In this document: positions 18,934 to 31,300 of the stretch, one piece after another
Numbering within the stretch: the first letter of the stretch is position 1
Layout of the letters: the number at the start of each line of letters is the position of its first letter
Assembly (NCBI GenBank): GCA_032158295.1
Contig: CM063243.1
Coordinates: forward strand, 9,822,302-9,886,301
Length of the DNA stretch: 64,000 bases
Direction: 5' to 3'
Source: Pycnopodia helianthoides
Lineage: Eukaryota; Echinodermata; Asteroidea; Forcipulatida; Asteriidae
Notes under the pieces: generated by a model
Seen by the model: only the letters and a program-made list of their open reading frames with translations
Told to the model about the DNA's origin: nothing
Database searches by the model: none
Made by a program: the position numbers and the translations under genes

Positions 18934-21900
18934 GTGAACTCTAACTCATCCTTAAAGACAACTGAGTCAAACTCTTTAAAAAAAAAAAAAACTTTAAAAA
19001 AACGCAATAAACAAATCACACCACAAAGAACACAGAGACAGAAGTACAAATTCAAAACATTGTATTATTTTGTACCCCTTATGGGAAACAAAACAAAATG
19101 TCTGCAGTAAATGCCACATTTTTTTTTTACAGCACAGAATTATTAAATGATCCTACAAGAAACAACAAAAACCCTATAATGTGAAGTATGTACGGTGGTA
19201 GTGGAAAATGAATACACTTGTGTACCATAACGTTCAATAATTAGTTTAATTAACACAACGACCTTATGGTATAATTTCAGAAAGGACAAATTCATTAAGG
19301 TGTTTACAGATGATTTGTAAATAACGCCTTTCCCAATGCACACAAACTTACTCAATTTCTGATTGGTGATGAATGTTACAAGTCCATTATTTTTCCCTTT
19401 CATTCTCTATTGCTTAATTGTTATCATAATTACCTAAAACTTGAACTTATACAGGGACGACACCCCTGGTTTCTAACACGACTCCAGAGTGTTCTATTTT
19501 TTTTTTTGCCCATATAATTTCTCAAACAGGTCTTCCTAATGTTCTTTTCTATTATTTATAATAGTCGAATAGCAGAGAGGGTAAACCTCAAACAGAAGTT
19601 TCGCAGAAAACATTCTTGGCACATTTCTTAGGACAGAAAGCTAAACTATTTGATTTTCAACTCAAAGTACTAGTTCGTAAGTTGACAATGGAACAACTTT
19701 TACATTAGAAGTCAATAACTTTCCCCAAATACTTGATTCCAGTTGTTAAAGATGTTAATAATTTACTTTTCAGAGATAGGTCAACATTATTAGGATCGCC
19801 TCGACTAAAATTGTTCAAACTATTACCGATGTATTACAAGGAAACCTCTTAAATTATACACAAGTCAACTGTTACCAAAGAAATGACAGAAAGTAGAAAA
19901 TCAACTCTGCGGTTGGGAGACCCACTGTCACACGAAACACACAGAAAATCTGATCTGTTTTTACCTATAACTTAAAATATTAAATATGTATAACTGTTTG
20001 AAGGAATTCATCTCATCCCAGTCTACACCGATGTCAAAAATATGTACGTTGTCCCTTCAGATTAGTAGTAGAGTTATCATTTCAATTCAATAGTATAATA
20101 TAATGTACAAAGTTGATATTTTTTACAATGAAATGCCAAACATATAGATAGTTTATCTTTAAACACTCTCAGCTATGGATCTACAGGGTGCCTGTTGCTG
20201 TGGTTTTATCTCAGGTATAAAGTGCTAAATTAAGGCTAAATAATAACAACAAAAAGTTTTAAGACTGTTTTACCTCTATTTTAAGTTCACTGCAAATGCC
20301 CATATTCGGATGAGTCGACAAGGATGATAAAGTACAGAGGAGACAAGAGCACATATTATATAAGGAAGCTGCACTGGATGGCTGATGTTACTTTTTAGGG
20401 TGGGCACAAGGGAAGTTCTTATAGAGACTGATAAAATTGTGTGTGTGTGGGGGGGGGGGAGGTGAAGAGTGCTTCCATTGGTACATATAAAAAGAAGTAT
20501 GACCCAAGGTGTAGTGTATGAAAGGGAATTATATGAACAATGAAATGTATCAGTTCTAATAATACAGAGATATCCGAATATCAAATACTTTCACTTTGAT
20601 ACCATTGTAACATGTAAAAAAAAACCTGATCAAAATAATTTAACTGCTAAAAAACATTTGCAATTGTAAGTAAATCTTTCACAATTTATAGACCTGTTTT
20701 GTTGTTGTGTTTGGTAGAAAACTAGAGCTGAAAGTTAACCTTGTGGCTAAAGCAAATTTTGAAGAAGAAAAAAAAAACAATCCCAAAGTCATGTGACTCC
20801 TTAGACGTCCAGGGTCTGGGCTGCATCCAGCTTGAACAAACATGAAAAAACCTATTAAAGAACAAAATGTTGTTGCACTGTCCAATGCCTCCATTACCAG
20901 TAGTGTCCATCAGCAGCCGCATTGAGTGCAGACTCTTGCAAATTTGTTACCAACCAAACATCGACTGCAAACGTTTGCAACGATAAATCAAGCGGAACTC
21001 ATCCCAGCTTTTGAAGGGTGAAAGTTTAGTTTTCATTTTTCAAGCATTGATTGACACTGGCTACTCTGCTATCCCCTGGTAGGTTTCTACTTGTTATAAT
21101 TTTTTTGTTGTGGTCGCACATAAATCAGATTATCAAGAAGTGAAGGTCTGCTGGTCCACATTCTGGGCTAAACCTTTGTTCTCGTCTTAAAACTCACTGT
21201 TAAAGCTAGGACAGGGTACAATAGACCTTCATCATGGAGTAGCCATCTTGTGTATTTTCCTATTCAAATCATTGCTCCCATGCTGAGGCTGAAAGGGAGA
21301 AAGGGTCTGGCCCCTTTCGGAATAACAAGCACCACAGAGACCTTGACTGCTATTAAACACAAGTGTACATGACATAGATGGTTGTATTACGATAAAGGTA
21401 CAGAGTGCTATAATCTTTTTGTTGTAATAAAAATGAGACTGCAGGTGATTTCACTATTTTTTATAAAAAAACTGGACATCTTGCAACTCTAGGCGGCAGC
21501 AGACTTATTGGATAAATGTGCAAATAGAATCGGTAACATTGCTGCTGCCTAGCGCCCAAAAAGCCTCCAACTGGTTGAAAAAAAAAATAAACCCTAACAA
21601 AACAGGAAAAAAATAATAATAATAATAATAAAAGCATCAAATATTTGCTTTACCAGAGTCAAATATTTTGGTCTATGATGACGTGCACGTAACTAAAACG
21701 AAGAGTAATTAATTCACACAGCATTTGACTTTTACATTGTCTGCTATGGGCTGTTTGAACTCAAGGTATAACACTATATAAGATTATACTAACTCTTTGG
21801 CTCATAATTAACAATGATAACAAAAAAACAAAATCAAATAATGAAGTAACAGTTTGTTCTTAAACCACTGGTGTGCCGAGTACCAACCAGTTTATGAGCA

Positions 21901-22271
21901 AAGCTGGTACCTACATGCATTAATTTACAAGCCGTGTCTGGTTTAAATAATTAATTTAAAAAAAAGCACTGACAGTTTCCTTGTCTAAACTGACCGCAAT
22001 CCTTTGAGACTGTTTAGACAGTGAGTCCCAAATTTCCCCAAAGTATAAAAAAAGAAGAAGAAAAAAAAAGACGACAGGAATAAGATTAATATACAAAATA
22101 TAAACACTGCAAGGGGATTTCCATTCGTTTCTAACTGAAAATGCTCCGAGGTATGTATTGAAAACTAACAATCGGAATATTTATATTGGAGCCAAAGACT
22201 GTGTTCAAGTGAAATGCTCTCTGAAGTGGTCATGAATTTTAAACGAGAATGATGAAGGTTTCCAGTAGTAT

Positions 22272-22300
22272 GGGGGTGAGGTAGGGGGTAGGGGAAGGGG
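22272..22300 (+). other. G-quadruplex-type G run
   Basis: Four G tracts of 4-5 separated by 7, 2 and 2 bases (GGGGG..GGGGG..GGGG..GGGG). A further G-rich stretch is at 22339-22386. It lies on the strand opposite STRN, so a transcript of STRN would carry the C-rich version. Confidence 0.55.
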
Positions 22301-23069
22301 AGCGAGCCTCATCCACTTCATTTTAGGACAAACTAGGGGGTGTTACCCTGTAGAGGGGCTTTGGGGGTGGGGGGAAATGCACGGGGAAAATGTACCGTCG
22401 GTTTCTCCCAAATTAGGGGGGAGAGATATTTGCTGCTATTTGCCGAGAGCAAAAAAACAAGATGGAGAAGACCCTAGAGAACAGCGACTTGGTTAAAACA
22501 AAAAATCTGTGAGACACCACAACGAAGTTGTGTTTTGACACCTCCCACCCCACCCAAATCCTACACCCCCAGCCCCCCCCCCCAAAAAAAAAACTATTCA
22601 AAAAGGGGAGGGGGGAAAAAAGCAAAAATTATAACCGATATTTCATGTAGTAGCTACCCATAAAAGCACTGTTATCCTGGATCAGCTGAAAAAGTACCTT
22701 ACTGATGTTGATAGAAGGTGGCTCTTCCTTTCCCCCAAAAATGAGTGATATTTGTTGTTTGTTTATAGTCTACTTTACTGTAACAATTATTACAATGAAA
22801 CATTCATTACAGTGAATACTAAGCTATTGATCCTTCACTTTGGACCTAGCCCAATTGAGAACACATACAAATTTATATACGGTATTTACAAACCCACACT
22901 CGCCTGTGAGACTCTCCGTTGCATTTTATTTTTGCGGCAACTTTGTATTCGTTGTGTAGTCAGCTAGTCTAAAAGGCATGATACATCACTGGCAACGACC
23001 ACAAGGGAAACTGACAACATTTTGAGCATGAAAGCTGCATTTTTTTTTTTTTTCACAAAGTTGATACCA

Positions 23070-23255
23070 GGGCCCAATTTCAAAGAGCTAACTAAAAGTA
23101 GCCAAGCACAAAACAAGTTTGCTTACCAGACTAAGGTTACCACCCAAAATACCATGTCACATGTACCATCTGTGACTGGTATCCTGCTCATTTTTGCTGA
23201 GCAGAGATCTGTTGAGAAATGTTTTCTGCTTAAGCAGCGCTATGAAATTGGGCCC
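23070..23255. mobile_element. MITE, family A, copy 7
   Basis: The ends GGGCCCAATTTCAAAGAGCT and GCGCTATGAAATTGGGCCC flank the family-typical interior (ACCATCTGTGACTGGTATCC). Confidence 0.85.
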
Positions 23256-24326
23256 CGTGTGAATTCTCCTGAGAAGTTTGTCGACCAACACCTGAGTTGT
23301 TACTCCAATTTGTCATATTGCAGTAAGCACACATGACCCTGCAGAAATCCTATCACACAACAGTTATTTTCTTGTTTTCTCAACAACAAAACAACAAAAA
23401 AAAACAAAAAAAGAGAGCATAAATTGAAGAACTTGTTCACAGGGTGATTGTGTGGTGTATTTACTGCAAACTAAAAGGATTAGAGGGAGTTGTGCTCATC
23501 CAACAAACCAATCTGTGTCAGACCTTTAACGGACTGGGATTTTCACAAATGCAGCTCGATATTCCGAATAATTCAAAAATTAGCCAACGAGATAAAATGC
23601 CACGCAAAGCTCAGTGTCAAACCCATGTCAATCATTCTCAATTCTGTATTACTTTACTAACGTACCCCCCTTCTATGAAATAGAGTTGAGTTATGAGATA
23701 GTACACTTGTGTACACAATGGCCGCCATCTTTAAAAGCTGAAGCCCAACTACGAGGGCCTTTTTGGATCTCCCTGAAATCTCTTCAAATTTGCGTCCTCC
23801 AACTCTGGCCAAATTACCTTGGACTGCTTGCATCCCCTACGTTCCTTTTAAAATGCGAGTAAACTAAACTGGGGCACCAGACCATTTTTGCACAATGAGG
23901 AAAAAAGCACATGCTCTCAGCGTTGGCACTGGGATGTGGAGGTACACGTTGAAGAGGCAGCTGTCCAGTTATTCTGACCACAATCGTGGATTATATGTGG
24001 AGACGTCTGTAATGAACAGTCTACCCTCAAATTGCCGAAAGATGTGCTACTCTTAAAGCAAACAGTCTCTAGTTACCGACCCCCCTCCCCCCACCCCTAC
24101 AAGTCCTGACCGCCAACCCCCCTTCCCCTCTCCTCTCAACTCATCAATTTATTTTGTTAACTCATTATTAATACAACACACAATACCTCCCTGTTGCAGG
24201 GGGTCTGTACACTAAGCAAGATCACCCTTGCATTATAAATGACTACAAGTAGGCTTTGATAAATCGGATCACAAAATTTGGCGAGGGCAACTCCAGTCCA
24301 CTTCTTGACAGCCGCACATTGTCGGC

Positions 24327-24332
24327 TTTATT
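24327..24332 (-). terminator. Candidate STRN polyadenylation signal
   Basis: TTTATT on the plus strand, i.e. AATAAA about 800 nt after the STRN stop. Another is at 24148-24153. Confidence 0.25.
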
Positions 24333-25134
24333 TCTTTAAAATAAAAGAGTAGTACGTCAATCGTTGAACAGGGGCAAGTTCCAAGATGCCGTTTACTGCA
24401 GCATTTTGCACTTACAGGTCACAGTCTCCGCTTACAGAAATAGCGCCAAGTTTCCACGCTAGCTGTGTAAGCAAAGAGTGCTCGGTACCATGAACTGCAT
24501 GTTTTAAACTCTCTTTTTTTAAGGAACTGAGCAGTAACAACGAGCATGCCTGAAAAAGCCTCTTTCATCTCTCAGCAACGATGGTTACTAACAACTGAGC
24601 TGGTCATTTTCAAAATCAACATACGGTGACTTTCTCAGAAAGTAGATGAGAAGACTTGTGCAAAATCGACCGATTAGCAATGACAAGATTCTTTGTACGT
24701 CCAACACAATACCATTGTGTTCTCGAACGAGGTGTTCCTACTAGTAAAAGAAACGAGTATCTGCAATTAGGATAACCAACTACAAATGCCAAACACCGAC
24801 TGTTGGACAAACGGTACAAGTTTGGAAACACCCTTTTTGTTTAGAATACGCAAATTGTACCGCTACGTTTGGAGTACACACCAAATGCGGTCCGACAACT
24901 TCAGTACACAAGTTAAGAGATGTTTTTTTTTATCTGCACCATATGTAACACTCCCCACAGCATGTCAGATAACTGGGAGCTGATATCGTGAAAGATAAAA
25001 CAGCAACAACCTGTTGAAGTAAATAGTGATTTTTGTTGGTGTCCTTTCCTAAAAGAAAAAGGAAAAAACAAAAATTTGCGAGGATTTATCAAGGCCCATT
25101 TGATTGAAACATATCCACCGGAGTGGCAGCTCTA

Positions 25135-25304
25135 TCATACAAACACTTTGGCTAGAGCGTCCGCGCCTCCGCTAGCAATGTACGGTTTGGAAGGATGGAA
25201 GGCGACGTCGTATATCGACTCGTCAAATTTCTTCCGATGCGAGGTGATCTCCTGGACGCAAGTCTTACTGTCAAGGTTCCACAGACGAATCGAGCAATCG
25301 TGAC
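25135..25304 (-). CDS. STRN: STRN exon 18 (last WD40 repeat, stop)
   Basis: Acceptor CTTGTCTTTCAG. It encodes SHDCSIRLWNLDSKTCVQEI, HRKKFDESIYDVAFHPSKPY and the terminal GGADALAKVFV before TGA, as in all striatins. Confidence 0.97.
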
Positions 25305-28300
25305 CTGAAAGACAAGAACGGTATTAAAGGGGTGAGTTCTTGGGGTTGTGTGGCGTACAGTATGGGATATGATGTAATAGGGCTTTGTTTTTGTTCCGCA
25401 AGTTGTGTGCATGCGAATCGGAAATGCATTTGTAGGTAATCAGAGGTGAGATATTTCCTGTCGTATTTAAGAGCATTCACATATCGGGATGTATTTGTGC
25501 TTTACAAGGTTTTCGCCAGGATTTGGTAAGAGGGTGTCCAAATTTGCTAAATAATTTAAAAACTGTGTGTCCGAATTGTTCATTTACAATACATTTACAT
25601 GTAAATGACAGATAAAACAGGATGTCCAAATTTAAAACAGGGTGTCCAAAAGACACCCAGACACCCCTCTGGCCAACACTATGCTGCTTTATACCAGAGT
25701 GAATCACCTCGCGCATCTACAAGACCCAAACCTGTCTGGTTTGGCCACATAGTGAGAATGGGAAATAGCAGACTTCCAAAACGCAACCTACTTGAAATAG
25801 TAACATGGGAAAAAATACATGGGGTAGGCCGAGGAAGAGATGGGAAAGTGACATCACTGCTAACAGCACCTTCTACATGGAACACTGAAGAGCGCAAGAT
25901 AGGCAGGAGTGGAGAGTGAACACTCGTGGAGCCAAAGTCCTTTCGGGATATGGCGCAATATTGATTGATTGGTTAAATGTATAATAATAAAAAAATATAA
26001 AAAAAAACATCCTTGCAATGACACCATCAATTTGTCACTTTGGGGAAATACCTAACTATTACTCAGAGTTCTCTAGGTTAATCTCTGTGTGCAGCTAAAG
26101 GCCTTCGTTGAAAAATTGACATAAAGCAAGAGAACACGGTGACAGACAGACACGCTAGTCTAACTATCCAAAAACAAGGTAACTTACTTCCAGAGAGCAG
26201 GTACAATCCATTGGGATCCACTGCTAAACTGGTCACTGCATCCAAATGGGCAACCATACTATGGACCAATTTACCTGTTGAGTGAAAACAATCAATTTAT
26301 GATTAAGAATCTCGAAACAACTCTTCGTGAATCGTGTCATCAAATACTCCCTCAGCCCTCTCAGGTCCCTGTTTACACACCTAGATTTAGAGGAGCAATT
26401 TATGGTTAAATTTCTTGTTCGATGACACAACTCTTATGGGCAATCAGGCCAGGATTTGAACATATCTGAGATAATGCTTACAGAACCGCATTTCTTTTTG
26501 ACCATGTCATTAAATACCAACCAAGCCCTCCAAGGTCCGTATTTGTACACCTAGGTGAAGAGAAGCAAACAACATTCAAGTGTCTTACTCAAAGGACACA
26601 AGTGTCATAGTTGGCCAAACTGGCATTCAAACCCCATTCTGAATACTCTGCCACCAGAACTGAATCTGGTGTGCTAGACTACTTGGTCATGACACTTCAA
26701 ATCATAACAACAGAGACATAAACAAAGCAATCCACACATGTGGCATGTTGTGGCTGAGCGGTCAAGCGCACTGGACTCAAGCACTGGTGTTTCTGACCAG
26801 CAGGGTTTGAGTTTCGAGTCCCAGTCTCAACATCCGTGTCCTAAAGCAAGACACTTGACCATTATTGCTCCGTCCTTCGGACGGGACGTAAAGTCGTAGG
26901 TCCTTTGTGTTGTGTTATGCACATAAAATAACCCCTTTACACTTATCGCTAAGAGAAGGGATTTGCCCCGGTGTTTCTGGCAGTGGGCTGCTGAATGCCC
27001 CGCAGCACCTTGTAAACACTTATAAATGCTTAAATAGACATGCACCAGCATATCTTGCATCATATATTCCTTTTTACAGTCAAATTTCGCTCAGCATCAG
27101 ACAACATCCGTCTTGCTGAAAATAAACCAAGCAGCAAATCCCTCTTCAATTTGCCGACTATAAAAATAATCCTTTTCTTAGCCGCTCCAGACTGTGGAAC
27201 AACCTTCCCATCACCATACACACCTCAAATTCAATTTTTCCTCAGTTGCTTTCTCTAAACTGCTTTTGTCATTTGTTGTATTATTTGCAATGCTACCCGT
27301 CTGTTTGCTAAAGTGCTGTGGTCTAAACAAAATGGCGCTACATAAAAGCCCAGTGTATGAATGAATGTATGTTTTATAAGGTGCTACATTAATGGGTTCA
27401 TAATTATCATGTTAGCCATCTTTGATTAGCTTGTACAGTATTTTGTGGAGAAATAAACATAACAACCCGCACATGTTAGTAATCTTGGCAGTTCGTAAAG
27501 AGGGTCAAGGGTTGCGGGTCACTCACCTGAATTATTGTCAAAGAATCGGATGTGTCGATCCTCATGGGCAGTGATAGTTATCGGGAGTGTTGGATGACTG
27601 GCCAATTTATTAATTTGTGTAAACTCATTATCTGCCAATTGGAAAAGATTTTCACAATTAAAACATATTCATAAATTAGCCGTCTTAGTTTTCAAGGTAT
27701 TGATGTTTTTTACAGAACTGGTTAAGCTACCAGCCAGGCAGCTGTGGCTTAATTCGGAGAGCTGCTTAAAGATATTATACAGGATTGGTAAGAATAACAA
27801 ATATATTGTTTTCATTTTAGTCTGAAAGCTGACTGATTGTGAAGTTCATACTAGAAACATTTTTTTCTGTGAAATATTCCCCTCTGAAATGATCTCATAT
27901 TTGAGAAAAACTGTATCTGTTGTTTAAAGGGAGGGTATACCTTTGGTAATTACTCAAAAATAATGACCAAAAAGCTTACTTGGTAAGAAGCACTGCAGCT
28001 GTTCAAATGGATCACATTTTGAGAAACAATTCCCTTCAAAGGAATGTGGTTTTAGAGAGAGGGATTGAAAAACATTTCAATCTGAGAAACATTACTGCAT
28101 GAAAGGTTTCTCAGATTGTGTATTCCAATTAGGACTATGCTTCCTGCGTGGACATAACCAGATTTTGGGCAACATCCGAAAAAATCTACCACCTTTTGAA
28201 ATGAAATTTTCACAGGTTAGATTTATTGTATATCTCTACATTTATATAGGATCAAACAATCGAACGGTTCCAAAAACCAAAGGTTCACTTTGCCTTTAAG

Positions 28301-31300
28301 GAGGTCAACGTATCCATCTTTACCTGAGGGCATTTTGCTTTCTAACGTGATAACTGGGGTGCCTGTTTCCAAGTCAAATATGACGGTATCCGACGACTGG
28401 TAACCCACAGCTATTTGGCTGGAGTCACAGCGTACAAAGTCTACTGAGGTGGGGTTGCCGTAAGCTGTGGAGAAAGGGGGGAAAAGACCAACAGGTTTTA
28501 AAAAGTGCAACCTATTCTGTAGCAAGTTAATTCCAATATGCATTTCCACCACTAGTTTCCGCAAAAGGTGGTTCAATACACTGTGGAGAGATATGTAACA
28601 GACCAAGGAGATGCAATTGTGAAAAATAAACGAGGGAAACTAAAATATATTGCAAACAGCAGTTCCCCCCGAAAGAAGCTGTGGAGAGGTAAAAGACTGA
28701 GGAGTTTATATTCTGCAAAGTAACAACAATAATGATGTAACACGTTATTTCTAGCAAATATTTCAACCAGCTACTGCGGTTTGAAGGTTCCTGACAGCCA
28801 AAGAAAAAAACGCAAAAGACCAAAGCTTACAAATATACAAAACTGTGAGAGCTAAACTTCAAATCGATATACAACTAAAAACGGCAATTGAATCTGTTTA
28901 TTTTGTACAATTGTTGATTTCCTTTCCAGCGCATAGGGACCTCACGGTGATATGCACTATATAAGAATGGTTTGTTATCATTATTATTGAATATATTCAT
29001 TCAACAACAACAAATGTCTCACTCCACTTGAACCTGCCATGATAAAAAAGGGATCGGGGACCAACCTGTTTCTGCTGTGTACGTGCTCAGCAACGGAGAC
29101 TTCTTCTGCGGACACCATAACCGCACAGTGGCGTCTGCAGCACACGATATCAGCTGGTTCTTAGTGCCGTCAAAGGCCAGTCCCCAAATGGTATTGGTGT
29201 GGCCGACGTAAGTGTCTGCTAGCACACCGCAGTCTGGTGAAACAGGAGAAAGGAAGAATAAGAACACGAGTGTTCAACAATGACTTCATTTGGACTCCCG
29301 TTCTGCATTGTTGTTAACTTGTTACATCTTGATGTACTTACTTACTAATGTGACTGCTGTCTGAGATATCTCAAATTCTTCCAAATGTGACTGCTGTCTG
29401 AGTTACCTCAAATTCTTCCTAATGTGGGACTACTGGTGCGTACATTTAGTTCATTCTGCATTGTTGTTACTAATGTGACTGCTGTCTGAGATATCTCAAA
29501 TACTTTGTAATGTGACTGCTTGTGCGTACATTTAGTTCATTCTGCATTGTTGTTACTAATGTGACTGCTGTCTGAGATATCTCAAATACTTTGTAATGTG
29601 ACTGCTTGTGCGTACATTTAGTTCATTCTGCATTGTTGTTACTAATGTGACTGCTGTCTGAGATATCTCAAGTACTTTGTAATGTGACTGCTTGTGCGTA
29701 CATTTACTTCATTTGGACTTTCCGTTTTGCATTGATGTTAGTTTGTTACATCCCAACGTACTTACTTGATCCAGACACTCACATTACGTCTGAGATACCT
29801 CAAAATGCCACTCATTTTTTTTGTTGTGCTTCCATTTAAAGCAATGTACTTATAGATTGTGTCACGGCAGATAAGGTTGGTAGAAGCTTTTAAAATATTT
29901 TATAGTGTAGGGGGTGGACGAGTTTCCGTGTCTATTTTGGTTTGTTGTGAAAACAATTGTCAAATGGCAAGCATCCATGTTTTGAGTTATAAAAAAACAA
30001 TTTAGCCTAGTGCCCTACATACTTGGCAGCACAGGCTGTATATCCCCCAGGGAGCTGAGATATGGCTCAGTGACCAGCAGCCGATTCACGAAGCGCTAGG
30101 ATTAATCCTATCTCGAGTTAGGATGAGTAACTCGTCCTAACTTAGGATGGGTTCAATGGGTCCTAACATCTAGGATATGGAACTTAACTCGTCCTAAGTC
30201 CTAAGATTAATCCTAAGTTTGGATGAGTTGGTCAAATCGACGCAGGGGTGACAATGTTCGAAGGGCAATGATTTTTTCTTTGGAATTGCACAATATAAGA
30301 GTCGATACTATTATTGTTATAACAAATACTGAAAGTATTTCGTTCGTGCATTGTCACAGAATATAATCACTCGGTGAAATCTGGCTTTTCCATTTCACGC
30401 AGCTTCGCCTCATGATATGGAACACTCCAGATATCATTTCACGATTACATTCTGCGACAGTGCACTCAATATGCATCCAATATCTACACAGTGTCCATGT
30501 TTTAAAACTCAATAAATAAAAACAAGCGGGAGAGAGTGTCGTGGCCGAGCGGATAAGAGCACCGGACTCAAACTCTTGTGATTCTGTTCAACAGAGTGTG
30601 GGTTCGAGTCCCGGTCGTGACACTTGTGTCCTTAAGCAAGACACTTAACCATTATTGCTGCGTCCTTCGGGTGGGACGTAAAGCCGTTGGTCCCGTGTGT
30701 TGTGTAATGCACGTAAAAGAACCCAGTGCACTTATCGTAAAGAGAAGGGGTTCGCCCCGGTGTTCCTGGTTTGATTGGCTGCATATTGCGCCACAGCATC
30801 TTGTAAACCATTACATGGTGCTATGTAAAGGAATAGGTCCAATACTTCAAAACGTGGCTCCACAATGCCTTGCAGGAAAAACAATGAATGTTGAAGCGCC
30901 TTGAGCGTCACTGAGTGACGGATATGAGCGCTGTATAAGAAGCCACTATTACTGTACTCACCGTACGAGTCATACGGGTCAATATTGGAGCCGGGTATAT
31001 TCCAGCATCGGATAGCTGCATCGGTACCGCCGCTGAAGCACTGCTCTCCGTTACTACTGATAACAAGGCTGAGCACGGGACCCCTGCAAATGGATCAACA
31101 TTCAAATCAAACACTTGTCAGATTCCTATCAATGATAAGGATTGCTTTACTTTGTGATTTGACGTCTCTGCAAAGTAAGCCGAGCATAAAAAACAGGCCC
31201 GACATTTGGTCCTTGAAGAAGAAGAAAAAAACAAAAAAAAAAACATATTTTATCGAGTCTAAGGACTGCCCTACACGTACAAATGGTGTACGTTTTAATC

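Larger units (their letters stand above)
17642..25134. other. Region between TBCB start and STRN stop: TBCB promoter and probable STRN 3' UTR/flank
   Basis: No coding exon is supportable on either strand. It holds a C-rich CCCACCC stretch near 18055-18115, the 25 bp tandem repeat at 18849-18933, G-rich runs at 22272-22386 and MITE family A copy 7. Minus-strand AATAAA candidates for STRN are at 24327-24332 and 24148-24153. Where the STRN transcript ends cannot be read from sequence. Confidence 0.5.
26275..27526. other. STRN intron 16
   Basis: SINE-like minus-strand fragments lie at about 26320-26460 and 26490-26695. A plus-strand SINE at 26747-27010 is followed by a LINE fragment at 27012-27345. 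Confidence 0.6.
29234..30961. other. STRN intron 13
   Basis: The 86 bp tandem repeat, a fragment near 30020-30075 with CAGGGAGCTGAGATATG, MITE family B copy 2 and the SINE at 30536-30955 account for most of it. Confidence 0.65.

Noticed and set aside
29342..29725. CRISPR-like regular repeats
   Set aside because: The 86 bp units are contiguous with no unique spacers in a eukaryotic intron, so an ordinary tandem repeat.
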